This document shows, one piece after another, positions 27,909 through 35,636 of a stretch of 64,000 nucleotides of DNA. The position numbers were made by a program, and so were the translations under genes. The stretch lies in contig NZ_CP146022.1 of NCBI RefSeq assembly GCF_036967205.1, positions 2,790,001 through 2,854,000 of the forward strand. The letters run 5' to 3'. The DNA comes from Streptomyces sp. Q6 (lineage in GTDB: Bacteria; Actinomycetota; Actinomycetes; Streptomycetales; Streptomycetaceae). Under the pieces are notes generated by a model. The model was not told the DNA's origin. It ran no database searches and worked only from the letters and a program-made list of their open reading frames with translations. The stretch's first letter is position 1. Every line of letters begins with the position of its first letter.

Positions 27909-28277
27909 TCACAGGCTGGCGCCGCACACCGGCCAGGCGGTCGCGCCCTGGTCCGCGAGGACCTTGTTGGCGACGGTGATCTGCTCGCCCTTGCTGGCCT
28001 GGTGCGCGGAGGCCGCGTACTGCGTGCCGCCGTAGGCCGCCCAGGTGGACGAGGTGAACTGGAGACCGCCGGAGAAGCCGTTGCCGGTGTTCGCCGCCCA
28101 GTCGCCGCCGGACTCGCACTGCGCGACGGCGTCCCAGGAGCTCGCCGGGGCGGCCGCGGTCGCCGCGGAGGCGCTGCCGGTGCCCGCGAGCACCATGGCA
28201 CCCGCGGCGCCGGTCAGGACGGTGCCGACGGCGAGACGACGGACACGGGACGAGGACTTGAGAGCAGCGGAGAACAC
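27909..28277 (-). CDS. Secreted Rpf-domain (resuscitation-promoting factor-like) protein
   Basis: Extracellular muralytic enzyme that cleaves peptidoglycan and helps spores or resting cells resume growth. The 122-residue protein has a signal peptide (basic start, hydrophobic [16 protein letters not shown], cleavage after SASA near residue 40). A single Rpf/transglycosylase-like domain follows: [20 protein letters not shown] with the catalytic Glu, [15 protein letters not shown] and a closing Cys in WPVCGASL that pairs with the first Cys. There is no LysM or SH3 cell-wall domain, so it is among the shortest members. GTG 28277 is chosen by signal-peptide start. The upstream region has DosR/OsdR-like boxes. 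Confidence 0.9.
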   Translation of the reverse strand: MFSAALKSSSRVRRLAVGTVLTGAAGAMVLAGTGSASAATAAAPASSWDAVAQCESGGDWAANTGNGFSGGLQFTSSTWAAYGGTQYAASAHQASKGEQITVANKVLADQGATAWPVCGASL

Positions 28278-28420
28278 GTAGAGAAGCCTTTGTTCGGGGA
28301 CGAGGAGTGTCGCGGCGCCTCCCGAGGACGGGACGCTGTCGGAACGCGATCGGCGCCCGGCGACTGATCCACCATGACCGGCGCGCCCCGCCCGCCCCAG
28401 GGGCCTTAAGTCCCATCGGC

Positions 28421-28434
28421 GGGACTTTGGTCCC
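28421..28434. promoter_or_regulatory. DosR/OsdR-like box 1 upstream of rpf-like gene
   Basis: GGGACTTTGGTCCC is an inverted repeat close to the core of the mycobacterial dormancy box (GGGACTWWAGTCCC). It lies about 150 bp upstream of the rpf-like start. AAGTCCC at 28408-28414 adds a second overlapping inverted pair with GGGACTT. Streptomyces OsdR-type response regulators recognise related sites (established for the family, inferred here). Confidence 0.6.
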
Positions 28435-28536
28435 GGATTCCCGGGGCGCCGCCGCGGGCCGGACGCTCCGGGCCGAGAGCCCCGCGGGCCTTGCGCCGCA
28501 CGGGATCCGCCCGCCCTGCTGGCACGCGTAAGGGCC

Positions 28537-28550
28537 GGGACCAAAGTCCC
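28537..28550. promoter_or_regulatory. DosR/OsdR-like box 2 (same site, inverted)
   Basis: GGGACCAAAGTCCC is the exact reverse complement of box 1, 116 bp away. It is embedded in a longer stem GGGCCGGGA-CCAAAG-TCCCGGCCC (28532-28555), so it could also fold as a hairpin behind the deaminase-like gene that ends at 28655. Apart from the two boxes, the gene-free stretch 28278-28654 shows nothing I can name. Confidence 0.55.
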
Positions 28551-28654
28551 GGCCCCAGGCCGACGTGACCGTGTTCACGCACTTCGGGCGAAAGCCGCTT
28601 CACTACTGGGATCGGGCATTTCGCTGTGATGCACGCCTCCCGGACGCCTCCGGT

Positions 28655-29008
28655 TCAGCCGGCCTCGACGGAGGCCCGCACCGTCCCGTCGGGCGCCGCG
28701 AGGAACACCGGCGTCCCGGCCCCGCCCAGATCCCCCACCGCGGCGAGATCCCCGGCGGCGACGGACTCGGCCGCGGAGACGACGGCCGCCGCCTCCAGGG
28801 ACTGCGCGCCGGACGCGACGGCCATGGCCACGGCGGTCTGGAGCGCGCTCAGCTTCAGGGAGTCCAGGGCGACGGTGCCCGCGACGTACGTACGCCCCGT
28901 CTCGTCGCGCACGGCCGCGCCCTCGGGCACACCGTTGCGCGCCCGCGCGGAGCGGGCCAGGGTGACGATCTTGCGGTCCTCGGGGCCGAGGTCGGTGCTC
29001 TCAGTCAT
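28655..29008 (-). CDS. Cytidine-deaminase-like protein lacking zinc ligands
   Basis: The 117-residue protein follows the cytidine-deaminase fold (GPEDRKIVTLARSARARNG, GAAVRDETGRTYVAGTV, ALQTAVAMAVASGAQ, VFLAAPDGTVR). It lacks the HAE and PCxxC motifs that hold the catalytic zinc: the positions read AES and lack a Cys pair altogether. It is therefore probably not a deaminase but a structural or regulatory relative. Such a gene normally sits next to era in actinobacteria. ATG 29008 is clear. Confidence in the gene is high, in enzymatic activity low. Confidence 0.85.
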   Translation of the reverse strand: MTESTDLGPEDRKIVTLARSARARNGVPEGAAVRDETGRTYVAGTVALDSLKLSALQTAVAMAVASGAQSLEAAAVVSAAESVAAGDLAAVGDLGGAGTPVFLAAPDGTVRASVEAG

Positions 29009-29052
29009 GGGGTGAGCATAAGAGCCGGGCCCTGCCCACCGGTCCGCCGGGC

Positions 29053-29934
29053 TCACCCCGCGACGGGATACATCGACCCGCGCCGCCCCTCGGGCGAGGC
29101 GAGCCACTCCAGCTTGGCGGCGGTGTCGGCCTCCGGCAGCGGCGTGTGCAGGACGACGGTCAGATCGGGGCGGGCCGGCACCTTCATGGCCGTCGACTCG
29201 ACGACGAGCAGCCCCGCCACCGGATGCTCCAGCTCCTTGCGGATCGTGCCCTGCGCCGAGATGTCGCGCCGCTCCCACAACTCCGCGAACTCCGGGCTCG
29301 CCTGCTTCAGCTCGGCCACGACCTCCTGGAACCCGGCGTCGTCCGGGCAGTCCGAGCAGGCCGAGCGGAACTGGGCGACGACCGTCTCCGCGTTCTGCTC
29401 CCAACTCACGCTGCGCGCGCGGTAGAGCGGATCCGTGAAGAAGTCCAGGATGCAGTTCTGCGTCGTCTCCGGGCGCATGCCGAGCACCATCGCCGCCGCG
29501 TGGTTGTACATCACGCAGTTGTAGTAGCCGTCCATGATGTGCGCCGGATACGGCATCCACGTGTCGATCAGCCGCCGCAACTGCTCACCGCCGCTCGCCT
29601 CGTACGCCGGATCGGCCCGGGGCGCGGGCGGGTTGAGCCCCGCCAGGACGTAGAGATGCCTGCGCTCGGCGTCACTGAGCCGCAGCACCCGCGCGACCGC
29701 GTCGAGCACCTGCGGCGACACCGAGATGTCGCGGCCCTGCTCCAGCCACTGGTACCAGGACGCCCCGACCCCGGCGAGCACGGCGACCTCCTCGCGGCGC
29801 AGTCCGGGGGTGCGCCTGCGGGCGCCGCCGTCGGGCAGTCCGGCCTGCGCGGGCGTGACCCGGGCCCGCCGGCTCATCAGGAACTCCCTCAATTCGCCCA
29901 GCCGATGGGCCTTGAGCGCCTCGCTGTCCGCCAC
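29053..29934 (-). CDS. XRE regulator with MmyB-like ligand domain
   Basis: A 293-residue DNA-binding protein. The helix-turn-helix lies at about residues 35-85 (RRRTPGLRREEVAVLAGVGA, SWYQWLEQGRDISVS). The ligand domain follows, with AAMVLGMRPETTQNCILDFFTD and LVVESTAMKVPARPDLTVVLH. GTG 29934 has GGGGGAG 4 nt upstream. It is divergent from the exporter-type MFS gene at 30040, and a perfect palindrome in the 105-bp gap is the probable operator. Likely a repressor responding to the transported compound (inference). Confidence 0.88.
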   Translation of the reverse strand: MADSEALKAHRLGELREFLMSRRARVTPAQAGLPDGGARRRTPGLRREEVAVLAGVGASWYQWLEQGRDISVSPQVLDAVARVLRLSDAERRHLYVLAGLNPPAPRADPAYEASGGEQLRRLIDTWMPYPAHIMDGYYNCVMYNHAAAMVLGMRPETTQNCILDFFTDPLYRARSVSWEQNAETVVAQFRSACSDCPDDAGFQEVVAELKQASPEFAELWERRDISAQGTIRKELEHPVAGLLVVESTAMKVPARPDLTVVLHTPLPEADTAAKLEWLASPEGRRGSMYPVAG

Positions 29935-29970
29935 GGACTCCCCCTCCGCGTAGCTGATCGTGCGACCTGC

Positions 29971-29989
29971 CTGGTGGTGCGACCACCAG
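29971..29989. promoter_or_regulatory. Palindrome between XRE and MFS genes
   Basis: CTGGTGGT-GCG-ACCACCAG is a perfect inverted repeat with 8-bp arms and 3-bp centre, midway between the two divergent starts. It is the most likely operator for the XRE regulator at 29053-29934. Confidence 0.65.
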
Positions 29990-30039
29990 CATAAGTTCCT
30001 ACTCTCCACGAACATTCCGGGACGGCGAAGCTCGTGGCC

Positions 30040-31446
30040 ATGGCAACCGACATCCTCCCCACCGCGGTCGACACCACGGTCGTCGCACCCCCGCCCCGGC
30101 TCTCCCGCCGCGCCAAGCTCGTCCTGTTCGTGCTGTGCGCCGCGCAGTTCATGGTCGCGCTCGACTTCTCCATCCTGAACGTGGCGCTGCCCGTCCTCGG
30201 CCCCGACCTCGGCATGAGCCAGTCCGCCCTCCAGTGGGCGGTCACCGCCTTCGCCCTGCCGTCGGGCGGGTTCCTGCTCCTGTTCGGCCGGGTCGGCGAC
30301 CTCTACGGACGCCGCAGGCTCTTCCTGACCGGGCTCGTCGTGTTCGGCACGGCCTCGCTGCTCACCACGTTCGCCTGGGACCCGACGTCGTTCCTCGTGG
30401 GACGCGCGCTCCAGGGTCTCGGCGCCGCCGCGATCGTGCCGACCGGCATGTCCCTGCTGACCACGACGTTCCCCGAGGGGCCGCAGCGCGACAAGGCACT
30501 CGGCATCGCCGGCACGGTGCTCTCGCTCGGCTTCACCGTCGGCATGGTCGCCGGCGGCACCCTGACCGACACCCTGGGCTGGCGCTCGACGATGGGCCTG
30601 CTCGCCCTGTTCACCGCGCTGGTCCTGCCGCTCGCCCCCGGCCTGCTGCCCGAGTCCCGCACCCCGGACCGCCCGCGCCTCGACGTACCCGGCGCGATCA
30701 CCGTCACCGGCGGTCTGCTCGCCCTGATCTACGCCCTGTCGACGGCGGCCGAGCGCGGCTTCGGCGGCGCCGACGTCATCGCCGGACTGATCGCGGGCAT
30801 CGCCCTCCTCGCCCTCTTCGGCTACGTGGAGTCGCGCACCGCCCAGCCGCTGGTGTCGCTGCCGATGCTGCGCCGCCGCTCGGTGGCCTTCGGCAACCTC
30901 GGCGGCCTGGTCACCTTCTCGATGATGTCGACGATCGTCTTCGTGCTCACCCTGTACCTCCAGGAGACGCTGAAGCTGTCGGCGTTCGCGACCGGCCTCA
31001 TCTTCGGCCTCCAGGGCGCGACGGCCGTCGTCACCGGCATGTTCGCCCCGCGCGTCATCGGCCGCCTCGGCGCCCACCGCACCCTGGTCGGCTCGCTGGT
31101 CGCCCAGGGCCTGATCACCGCGTCGCTGCTCGGCATCGGCACCGGCGCCGGATCCGTGTGGCTGGCGACGGCGGCCGCCGCGCTGGCCTGCGTCGGACAC
31201 CTCGGCGCGATCGTCGCCTACAACGTCACCGCCACCTCGGGGGTCCGCGACGAGGAGCAGGGCCTGGCCACCGGCCTGGTCACCTCGACCCAGCAGGTGG
31301 GCATCACGATCGGCATCCCGCTGCTCGGCGTCCTCGCCACGACGTCCACGGACCTGGTGACCGGCGTCCGCACGGTGATCGCGCTGGACGCGGCGATCGT
31401 CCTGGTGACAGCGGCCGTGGTGGCACTCGGCCTGCGCCGCCGATGA
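30040..31446 (+). CDS. MFS drug exporter of the 14-segment (DHA2) type
   Basis: The 468-residue protein has about 14 membrane segments. FMVALDFSILNVALPVLG is motif D1 of proton-drug antiporters, GRVGDLYGRRRLFL is motif A, and GLGAAAIVPTGMSLL and LGFTVGMVAGGTLTD resemble motifs B and C of exporters. Export of a toxic small molecule is therefore likely; the compound is unknown. ATG 30040 is used, with GTG 30034 as an alternative. It is divergent from an XRE/MmyB-like regulator. Confidence 0.9.
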   Translation: MATDILPTAVDTTVVAPPPRLSRRAKLVLFVLCAAQFMVALDFSILNVALPVLGPDLGMSQSALQWAVTAFALPSGGFLLLFGRVGDLYGRRRLFLTGLVVFGTASLLTTFAWDPTSFLVGRALQGLGAAAIVPTGMSLLTTTFPEGPQRDKALGIAGTVLSLGFTVGMVAGGTLTDTLGWRSTMGLLALFTALVLPLAPGLLPESRTPDRPRLDVPGAITVTGGLLALIYALSTAAERGFGGADVIAGLIAGIALLALFGYVESRTAQPLVSLPMLRRRSVAFGNLGGLVTFSMMSTIVFVLTLYLQETLKLSAFATGLIFGLQGATAVVTGMFAPRVIGRLGAHRTLVGSLVAQGLITASLLGIGTGAGSVWLATAAAALACVGHLGAIVAYNVTATSGVRDEEQGLATGLVTSTQQVGITIGIPLLGVLATTSTDLVTGVRTVIALDAAIVLVTAAVVALGLRRR

Positions 31447-31462
31447 CCGACGGCCCCCGCCG

Positions 31463-31669
31463 CTACGACCGCTTGCCCCCGTCGAACGACTCGTCGGACA
31501 GGGCCCGCAGGAAAGACCCCCACGCGGCGGGGGCAACGGTCATGATCCGGCCACGCCGCCGCTTGGAGTCCCGGACGCACACCTCGGCACCGGCACGGGC
31601 GACCTCGACGCAGTTCCCCCCGCCGCTGCCGCTCGCACTGCTCTTCCGCCACGCCCGTGACCCGCTCAC
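31463..31669 (-). CDS. DUF397 protein
   Basis: The 68-residue protein has one DUF397 core: AWRKSSASGSGGGNCVEVA, VCVRDSKRRRGRIMTVAPAAWGSFLRAL. It is the small partner of the XRE/DUF5753 protein encoded just upstream on the same strand. GGAGG lies 6 nt before GTG 31669. It is more basic than usual because of the KRRRGR stretch. A terminator-like hairpin sits between it and the XRE gene, so it may be expressed separately. It converges with the MFS gene 16 bp away. Confidence 0.85.
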   Translation of the reverse strand: MSGSRAWRKSSASGSGGGNCVEVARAGAEVCVRDSKRRRGRIMTVAPAAWGSFLRALSDESFDGGKRS

Positions 31670-31790
31670 CCTCAACCTCCACCCCGGTTGCGGACACTCC
31701 AGCCGGGGTGCCCCCGGACACCGGTCGCAGGGACACGCAACAGCGTTCCCAGCATAGAGGTGGAGACCATCTTTCCAAGCATGCCAATTC

Positions 31791-31825
31791 GCGCCAACTT
31801 GCCGAATCCTGCGGCGAGTTGGCGC
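31791..31825 (-). terminator. Hairpin downstream of XRE gene
   Basis: GCGCCAACTTGCCG (31791-31804) pairs with CGGCGAGTTGGCGC (31812-31825) with one mismatch around a 7-nt loop. It begins 11 nt after the stop of the XRE gene at 31836 and precedes the DUF397 gene, so it may end or attenuate that transcript. Confidence 0.65.
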
Positions 31826-31835
31826 CAACATCCGC

Positions 31836-32732
31836 TCAGGCAGGCTCTTGCTGCAGTAGCGCCTCCAGATCGTCTCCGCCCTCGACGACGCGCTCCGCGA
31901 GGCGGCGCAGCACCCGCTCGACGCCGTCCTTGATGGCCAGATCCTCCAGTTCCCAGAACCGCTCCAGGTACCGCCGCGTCTCCTCCGCGGAGTTGCTGGC
32001 GGTGGTGAGGCCGCGCGAGTCCTCAAGGAACAGGGCGTCCTCCATGACCTCGTCGCGGAACTCGAACAAGGTGAAGGGGCCCTGGATACCGGGGTGGGCC
32101 CCGACGCTGAACGGAAGGACCTGCACGGTGACGTTGGGGCGCTGGGACATGTCGGCGAGATGCTCCAACTGCGCGCGCATCACCCGCCTGCCACCCGCCA
32201 CCCGGCGCACCACGGACTCGTCCAGGACGAAGAAGTACTCGCACTCCTCGTTCTCGAGGACTTCCTGGCGGGCGAGTCGCGCCTCGACGTAGCGCTCGGT
32301 GCGCTCCTCGGGCTCCCCCTTGTCGAACGCGCCGATCACGGCGCGCATGTACTCCTCGGTCTGCAACAGACCGGGGATGGCCAAGGAGGCGAACTGCCGG
32401 TTGATCGAGGCGGCCGACTCCAGCGCGAGGAACTGCATGAAGTCCTTGCTGAACATGTCCCGGTACTCGGAGAACGGCATCCGCCGACTCCCCCGCGCCA
32501 TGTTGAGCAGCTCCTCCAGCTTGCGCCGGTCCGAGATGCTGTAGGCGGCGGCGAGCGGACGCAGATCGTTGATCGAGATACCGACCTCGCCGGCCTCGAT
32601 CCGGATCAGCTTGGACGGACTCCACTCCATCCGCTCCGCGACCTCACGCTGCGTCAGATTCGCTGCGATCCGCGCCTTCCGGAGCTCCGTGCGCAGCCGT
32701 AGCCGCAAGAGCGCCGCACTGGTCGCCGTCAT
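31836..32732 (-). CDS. XRE regulator with DUF5753 domain
   Basis: WhiJ-like 298-residue DNA-binding protein. Helix-turn-helix at residues 12-70 (LRTELRKARIAANLTQREVA, then MEWSPSKLIRIEAGEVGIS). DUF5753 domain at 100-275 (LAIPGLLQTEEYMRAVI, EYFFVLDESVVRRVAGG, VTVQVLPFSVGAHPGIQGPF, LFLEDSRG). No TTA codon was seen, unlike the paralogue at 7261. ATG 32732. Its DUF397 partner follows 166 bp downstream. The pair is likely a developmental or stress regulator; its regulon is unknown. Confidence 0.9.
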   Translation of the reverse strand: MTATSAALLRLRLRTELRKARIAANLTQREVAERMEWSPSKLIRIEAGEVGISINDLRPLAAAYSISDRRKLEELLNMARGSRRMPFSEYRDMFSKDFMQFLALESAASINRQFASLAIPGLLQTEEYMRAVIGAFDKGEPEERTERYVEARLARQEVLENEECEYFFVLDESVVRRVAGGRRVMRAQLEHLADMSQRPNVTVQVLPFSVGAHPGIQGPFTLFEFRDEVMEDALFLEDSRGLTTASNSAEETRRYLERFWELEDLAIKDGVERVLRRLAERVVEGGDDLEALLQQEPA

Positions 32733-33165
32733 GAATGCTCCACCCCCAAGCGCATCCAGCTTTGTGCAACGTAGCAGCTATACACATCACTCATCGAGAC
32801 CCTCATGGTTACGACGTTCCAGGGCGACTTCTCACACGGGGTGCGCACGCCCCACACCAGGGGTGCAGCGCCCAGGCACCGCGCGCTCTGCGCACACCCT
32901 ACATGGCGATCTGCTACCTAGCAGAATGGGGGTAGCCGATAGCTCTCTCTCAAGAGGCACTGTCCAATCGGCCAGCTCGGAGATACTCTGAGGTATTGCC
33001 GCAAGCGAACACGCAGGCACACCAAGGGAGTTGATCGCCCAGCATGGCCGACACCGCACTCCAGAAGCGCACTTGGAGCCCCACGATCGCCACATACACC
33101 CCACCCGTTCGTGGGTCCCCGTGCCTTGACGCGGCGGCGAGCGGTATCGGAAGGAGTGTGCGGCG
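32733..33165. other. Gene-poor region between XRE and small protein genes
   Basis: This 433-bp stretch is lower in G+C than its surroundings. It holds a TCTGCTA-CC-TAGCAGA inverted repeat (32909-32924). A further TAGCAG occurs near 32771, close to the XRE start. It probably carries the divergent promoters. One ORF from 33044 (70 codons) overlaps the small gene at 33166 and is not convincing. Confidence 0.5.
32909..32924. promoter_or_regulatory. Inverted repeat TCTGCTA/TAGCAGA
   Basis: TCTGCTA-CC-TAGCAGA, 7-bp arms with a 2-bp centre, lies in the gene-free region between two divergent genes. TAGCAG occurs again about 140 bp away near the XRE start. It is a candidate operator of the XRE/DUF5753 protein. 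Confidence 0.5.
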
Positions 33166-33315
33166 ATGGGTAAGCACGACAAGCAGGAAGGAGGGCGTCA
33201 CCCGGACCGGATGCAGCCCACGTGGGGCGCGCGAGTGGCTCAGCTGCTCCCGCTGATCAATCTCCTCATCGCGATCCAGAAGATCGTCGAGGAGTGGATT
33301 CTGCCCTTCGTGTGA
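33166..33315 (+). CDS. Small amphipathic protein (49 aa)
   Basis: Unrecognised. ATG 33166 is preceded by GGAAGGAG with 9-nt spacing, a strong ribosome-binding site. The product begins with a charged segment (MGKHDKQEGGRHPDR), then RVAQLLPLINLLIAIQKIVEE and WILPFV, a hydrophobic and amphipathic helix of about 25 residues that could lie on or cross the membrane. Codons are strongly G/C at third positions. The length is below usual annotation limits. Small hydrophobic proteins beside XRE genes can be toxins or membrane-stress peptides, but nothing here proves it. Confidence 0.6.
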   Translation: MGKHDKQEGGRHPDRMQPTWGARVAQLLPLINLLIAIQKIVEEWILPFV

Positions 33316-33492
33316 CAGCGATCAGCCCCGACCAGGAGGCCGGGGCCAAAAGCGGCGGACGCCCGATGGAGACGCTGCCGTTCCGAGTTTCCCTGGCAGG
33401 CGGCCCGGAGCGGTGGCATCACAGCGCACCGTCAGTCCATTCTGCCGCCGCGCCCGACCGTTGGCGAGAGTCAGTCGGGCCAATTCACGGCG

Positions 33493-33849
33493 TCACGAGC
33501 GGTCCAGCTTCAGTCGCTCCGCTCGCGGGAGTCCCGCCACCACCAGGTCGTACGAGTCCTCGACGAGTTCCCGGACCAGCCGGTCGGGGAGTTCGCCCGC
33601 GTCGACCGTGTTCCAGTGGCGCTTGTTCATGTGCCAGCCGGGCACGACGAGGCCCTCGTACTCGGTGCGGAGGCGCACCGCGTCGTCCGGGTCGCACTTC
33701 AGGTTGACGGTCAGGGGCCGCGCGTCCAGATGCGTGAGGGCGAACATCTTGCCCAGCACCTTGAAGACCGAGATCTCCGGGCTGAACGGGAAGTCCTCGA
33801 CCGCCGCGTTGAACGACAGGCACAGTGCGCGCAGCTCCTGCGGTGTCAC
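33493..33849 (-). CDS. MmcQ/YjbR-family protein
   Basis: A 118-residue cytosolic protein of the YjbR fold: FPFSPEISVFKVLGKMFAL, LTVNLKCDPDDAVRLR, VVPGWHMNKRHWNTVDAGELPD. The fold resembles a double-wing DNA-binding domain, but no molecular role is established. GTG 33849 overlaps the stop of the CBS/CorC gene in GTGA, so it is the last gene of the phoH-ybeY-CBS-mmcQ transcript. Confidence 0.85.
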   Translation of the reverse strand: MTPQELRALCLSFNAAVEDFPFSPEISVFKVLGKMFALTHLDARPLTVNLKCDPDDAVRLRTEYEGLVVPGWHMNKRHWNTVDAGELPDRLVRELVEDSYDLVVAGLPRAERLKLDRS

Positions 33850-35129
33850 GTCTCCTGCTCCCCCGTGGGTTCGACCAGCACCGTCACGATCTTGTTGCGC
33901 CGGCCGGCCGCGGCCTCCGCGGTCAGCCGCAGGACCCGCCCGTCGGGCAGCGTCACCGAGGACGACGCCCCGGCGATCGGCACCCGGCCGAGCGCCTTGG
34001 CGAGGAGGCCGCCGACGGTCTCCACGTCCTCGTCGTCGAACTCCTCGATGCCGTACAGCTCGCCGAGGTCCCCGATGTCGAGCCGCGCCGTCACCCGGAA
34101 CCGGTCGTCGCCCAGCTCCTCCACGGGCGGCAGCTCCCGGTCGTACTCGTCGGTGATCTCACCGACGATCTCCTCCAGGATGTCCTCGATCGTGACGATG
34201 CCCGCCGTGCCGCCGTACTCGTCGATGACGACGGCGACGTGGTTGCGCAGCTGCTGCATCTCGCGCAGCAGGTCACCGGCGTTCTTCGTGTCGGGCACGA
34301 AGGTGGCGGGCCGCATGGCGGTCGACACCAGTTCGGCCTCGGCGTCGCGGCTGATGTGCGTCTTGCGCGCGAGGTCCTTCAGGTACACGATCCCGACGAC
34401 GTCGTCCTCGCTCTCGCCCACCACGGGGATGCGCGAGAACCCGGACCGCAGCGCGAGCGTGAGCGCCTGCCGGATCGTCTTGTACCGCTCGATGACGACG
34501 AGGTCGGTGCGCGGCACCATCACCTCGCGCACCAGCGTGTCGCCCAGCTCGAAGACGGAGTGCACCATCCGGCGCTCGTCGTCCTCGATCAGCGATTCCT
34601 TCTCCGCGAGGTCGACCATGGCCCGCAGCTCGGCCTCGGAGGCGAACGGGCCGCGCCGGAAACCCTTGCCGGGCGTCAGCGCGTTGCCGATGAGGATCAG
34701 CAGCGGCGGAATGGGACCCATGATCCGCGCCAGCGGCAGCAGCACATACGCGGCGGCGGTCGCCGTGTTCAGCGGATGCTGGCGCCCGATGGTGCGCGGC
34801 GAGACACCGACGGCCACGTACGAGACGAGCACCATCACGCCGATCGCGACGAGCAGCGCCTGCCAGGTCTCGGTGAACTCCTCCAGGCACGCGTACGTGA
34901 CGAGCGAGGCGGCGGCCATCTCGCAAGCCACGCGCACCAGCAGCGCCACGTTCAGATACCGCGTCGGATCGGCGGCGACCTGCGCCAGCTTGGCGCTGCC
35001 GCGCCGCCCGGACCGTACGGCCTCCTCGGCGCGGAAACTCGACGTACGGGCGATACCGGCCTCGGCGCACGCCGCGAGCCACGCGACGACGACCAGCGCG
35101 ACGGCGCCCGCGATGAGGGAGGGACTCAT
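33846..35129 (-). CDS. CorC/HlyC-family CBS-domain membrane protein
   Basis: Membrane protein of the CNNM/CorC group, linked in some bacteria to Mg(II) efflux or resistance. The 427-residue protein has a DUF21 membrane domain (four segments within residues 1-150), then a pair of CBS domains ([73 protein letters not shown]) and a C-terminal transporter-associated domain. The CBS pair would bind ATP or AMP. ATG 35129 overlaps the ybeY stop by ATGA, and its own stop overlaps the next start. Hemolysin is a historical name only. Confidence 0.93.
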   Translation of the reverse strand: MSPSLIAGAVALVVVAWLAACAEAGIARTSSFRAEEAVRSGRRGSAKLAQVAADPTRYLNVALLVRVACEMAAASLVTYACLEEFTETWQALLVAIGVMVLVSYVAVGVSPRTIGRQHPLNTATAAAYVLLPLARIMGPIPPLLILIGNALTPGKGFRRGPFASEAELRAMVDLAEKESLIEDDERRMVHSVFELGDTLVREVMVPRTDLVVIERYKTIRQALTLALRSGFSRIPVVGESEDDVVGIVYLKDLARKTHISRDAEAELVSTAMRPATFVPDTKNAGDLLREMQQLRNHVAVVIDEYGGTAGIVTIEDILEEIVGEITDEYDRELPPVEELGDDRFRVTARLDIGDLGELYGIEEFDDEDVETVGGLLAKALGRVPIAGASSSVTLPDGRVLRLTAEAAAGRRNKIVTVLVEPTGEQET

Positions 35130-35623
35130 GACACGGTCGGGGCCGGTGACGGACCCTCCATCCCCTTCTCCGCACGCCAGCCGTCGACGATGGCGGCCTG
35201 GAGACCGAACATCTCCGCCTTCTCGTCGGGCTCCTCGTGGTCGTAGCCGAGCAGGTGCAGCACCCCGTGCACGGTGAGCAGCTGGAGCTCCTCGTTCATC
35301 GAGTGCTGCGTCGGCGCGTCCTCGCCCTGCTTCTTCGCGACCTCCGGGCAGAGCACGATGTCGCCGAGGAGCCCCTGCGGGGGCTCCTCGTCGTCCTTCG
35401 TCGGCGGACGCAGCTCGTCCATCGGGAAGGACATGACATCGGTCGGACCCGGCAGGTCCATCCACTGCACGTGCAGCTGCTCCATGGCTTCGGCGTCCAC
35501 GACGATCACCGAGAGCTCGGAGAGCGGGTGGATACGCATCCGCGCGAGGGCGTAGCGGGCGATGTCGAGGATCGCCTGCTCGTCGACCTCGGTTCCGGAC
35601 TCGTTGTTGACGTCGATCGACAT
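35126..35623 (-). CDS. ybeY: Endoribonuclease YbeY
   Basis: Single-strand-specific RNase needed for 16S rRNA 3' maturation and ribosome quality control. The 165-residue protein has the zinc motif [13 protein letters not shown] (H-x3-H-x5-H) and the conserved [17 protein letters not shown] and [13 protein letters not shown] 35623 lies 13 bp after phoH, and the stop overlaps the CBS gene. Together with era, PhoH and YbeY form the conserved RNA-maturation block of this region. Confidence 0.96.
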   Translation of the reverse strand: MSIDVNNESGTEVDEQAILDIARYALARMRIHPLSELSVIVVDAEAMEQLHVQWMDLPGPTDVMSFPMDELRPPTKDDEEPPQGLLGDIVLCPEVAKKQGEDAPTQHSMNEELQLLTVHGVLHLLGYDHEEPDEKAEMFGLQAAIVDGWRAEKGMEGPSPAPTVS

Positions 35624-35636
35624 GGCGCTGGTTCGT

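Noticed and set aside
27909-28560. c-di-AMP (ydaO) riboswitch upstream of the rpf-like gene
   Set aside because: Such riboswitches precede some Streptomyces rpf genes, but I could not find the conserved helices here; only DosR-like palindromes are visible.
33044-33256. A 70-codon plus-strand frame with AAGGGAG upstream
   Set aside because: It overlaps the better-supported gene at 33166 in another frame, and its codon use deteriorates in the overlapping half. It might be real, but I cannot support it.
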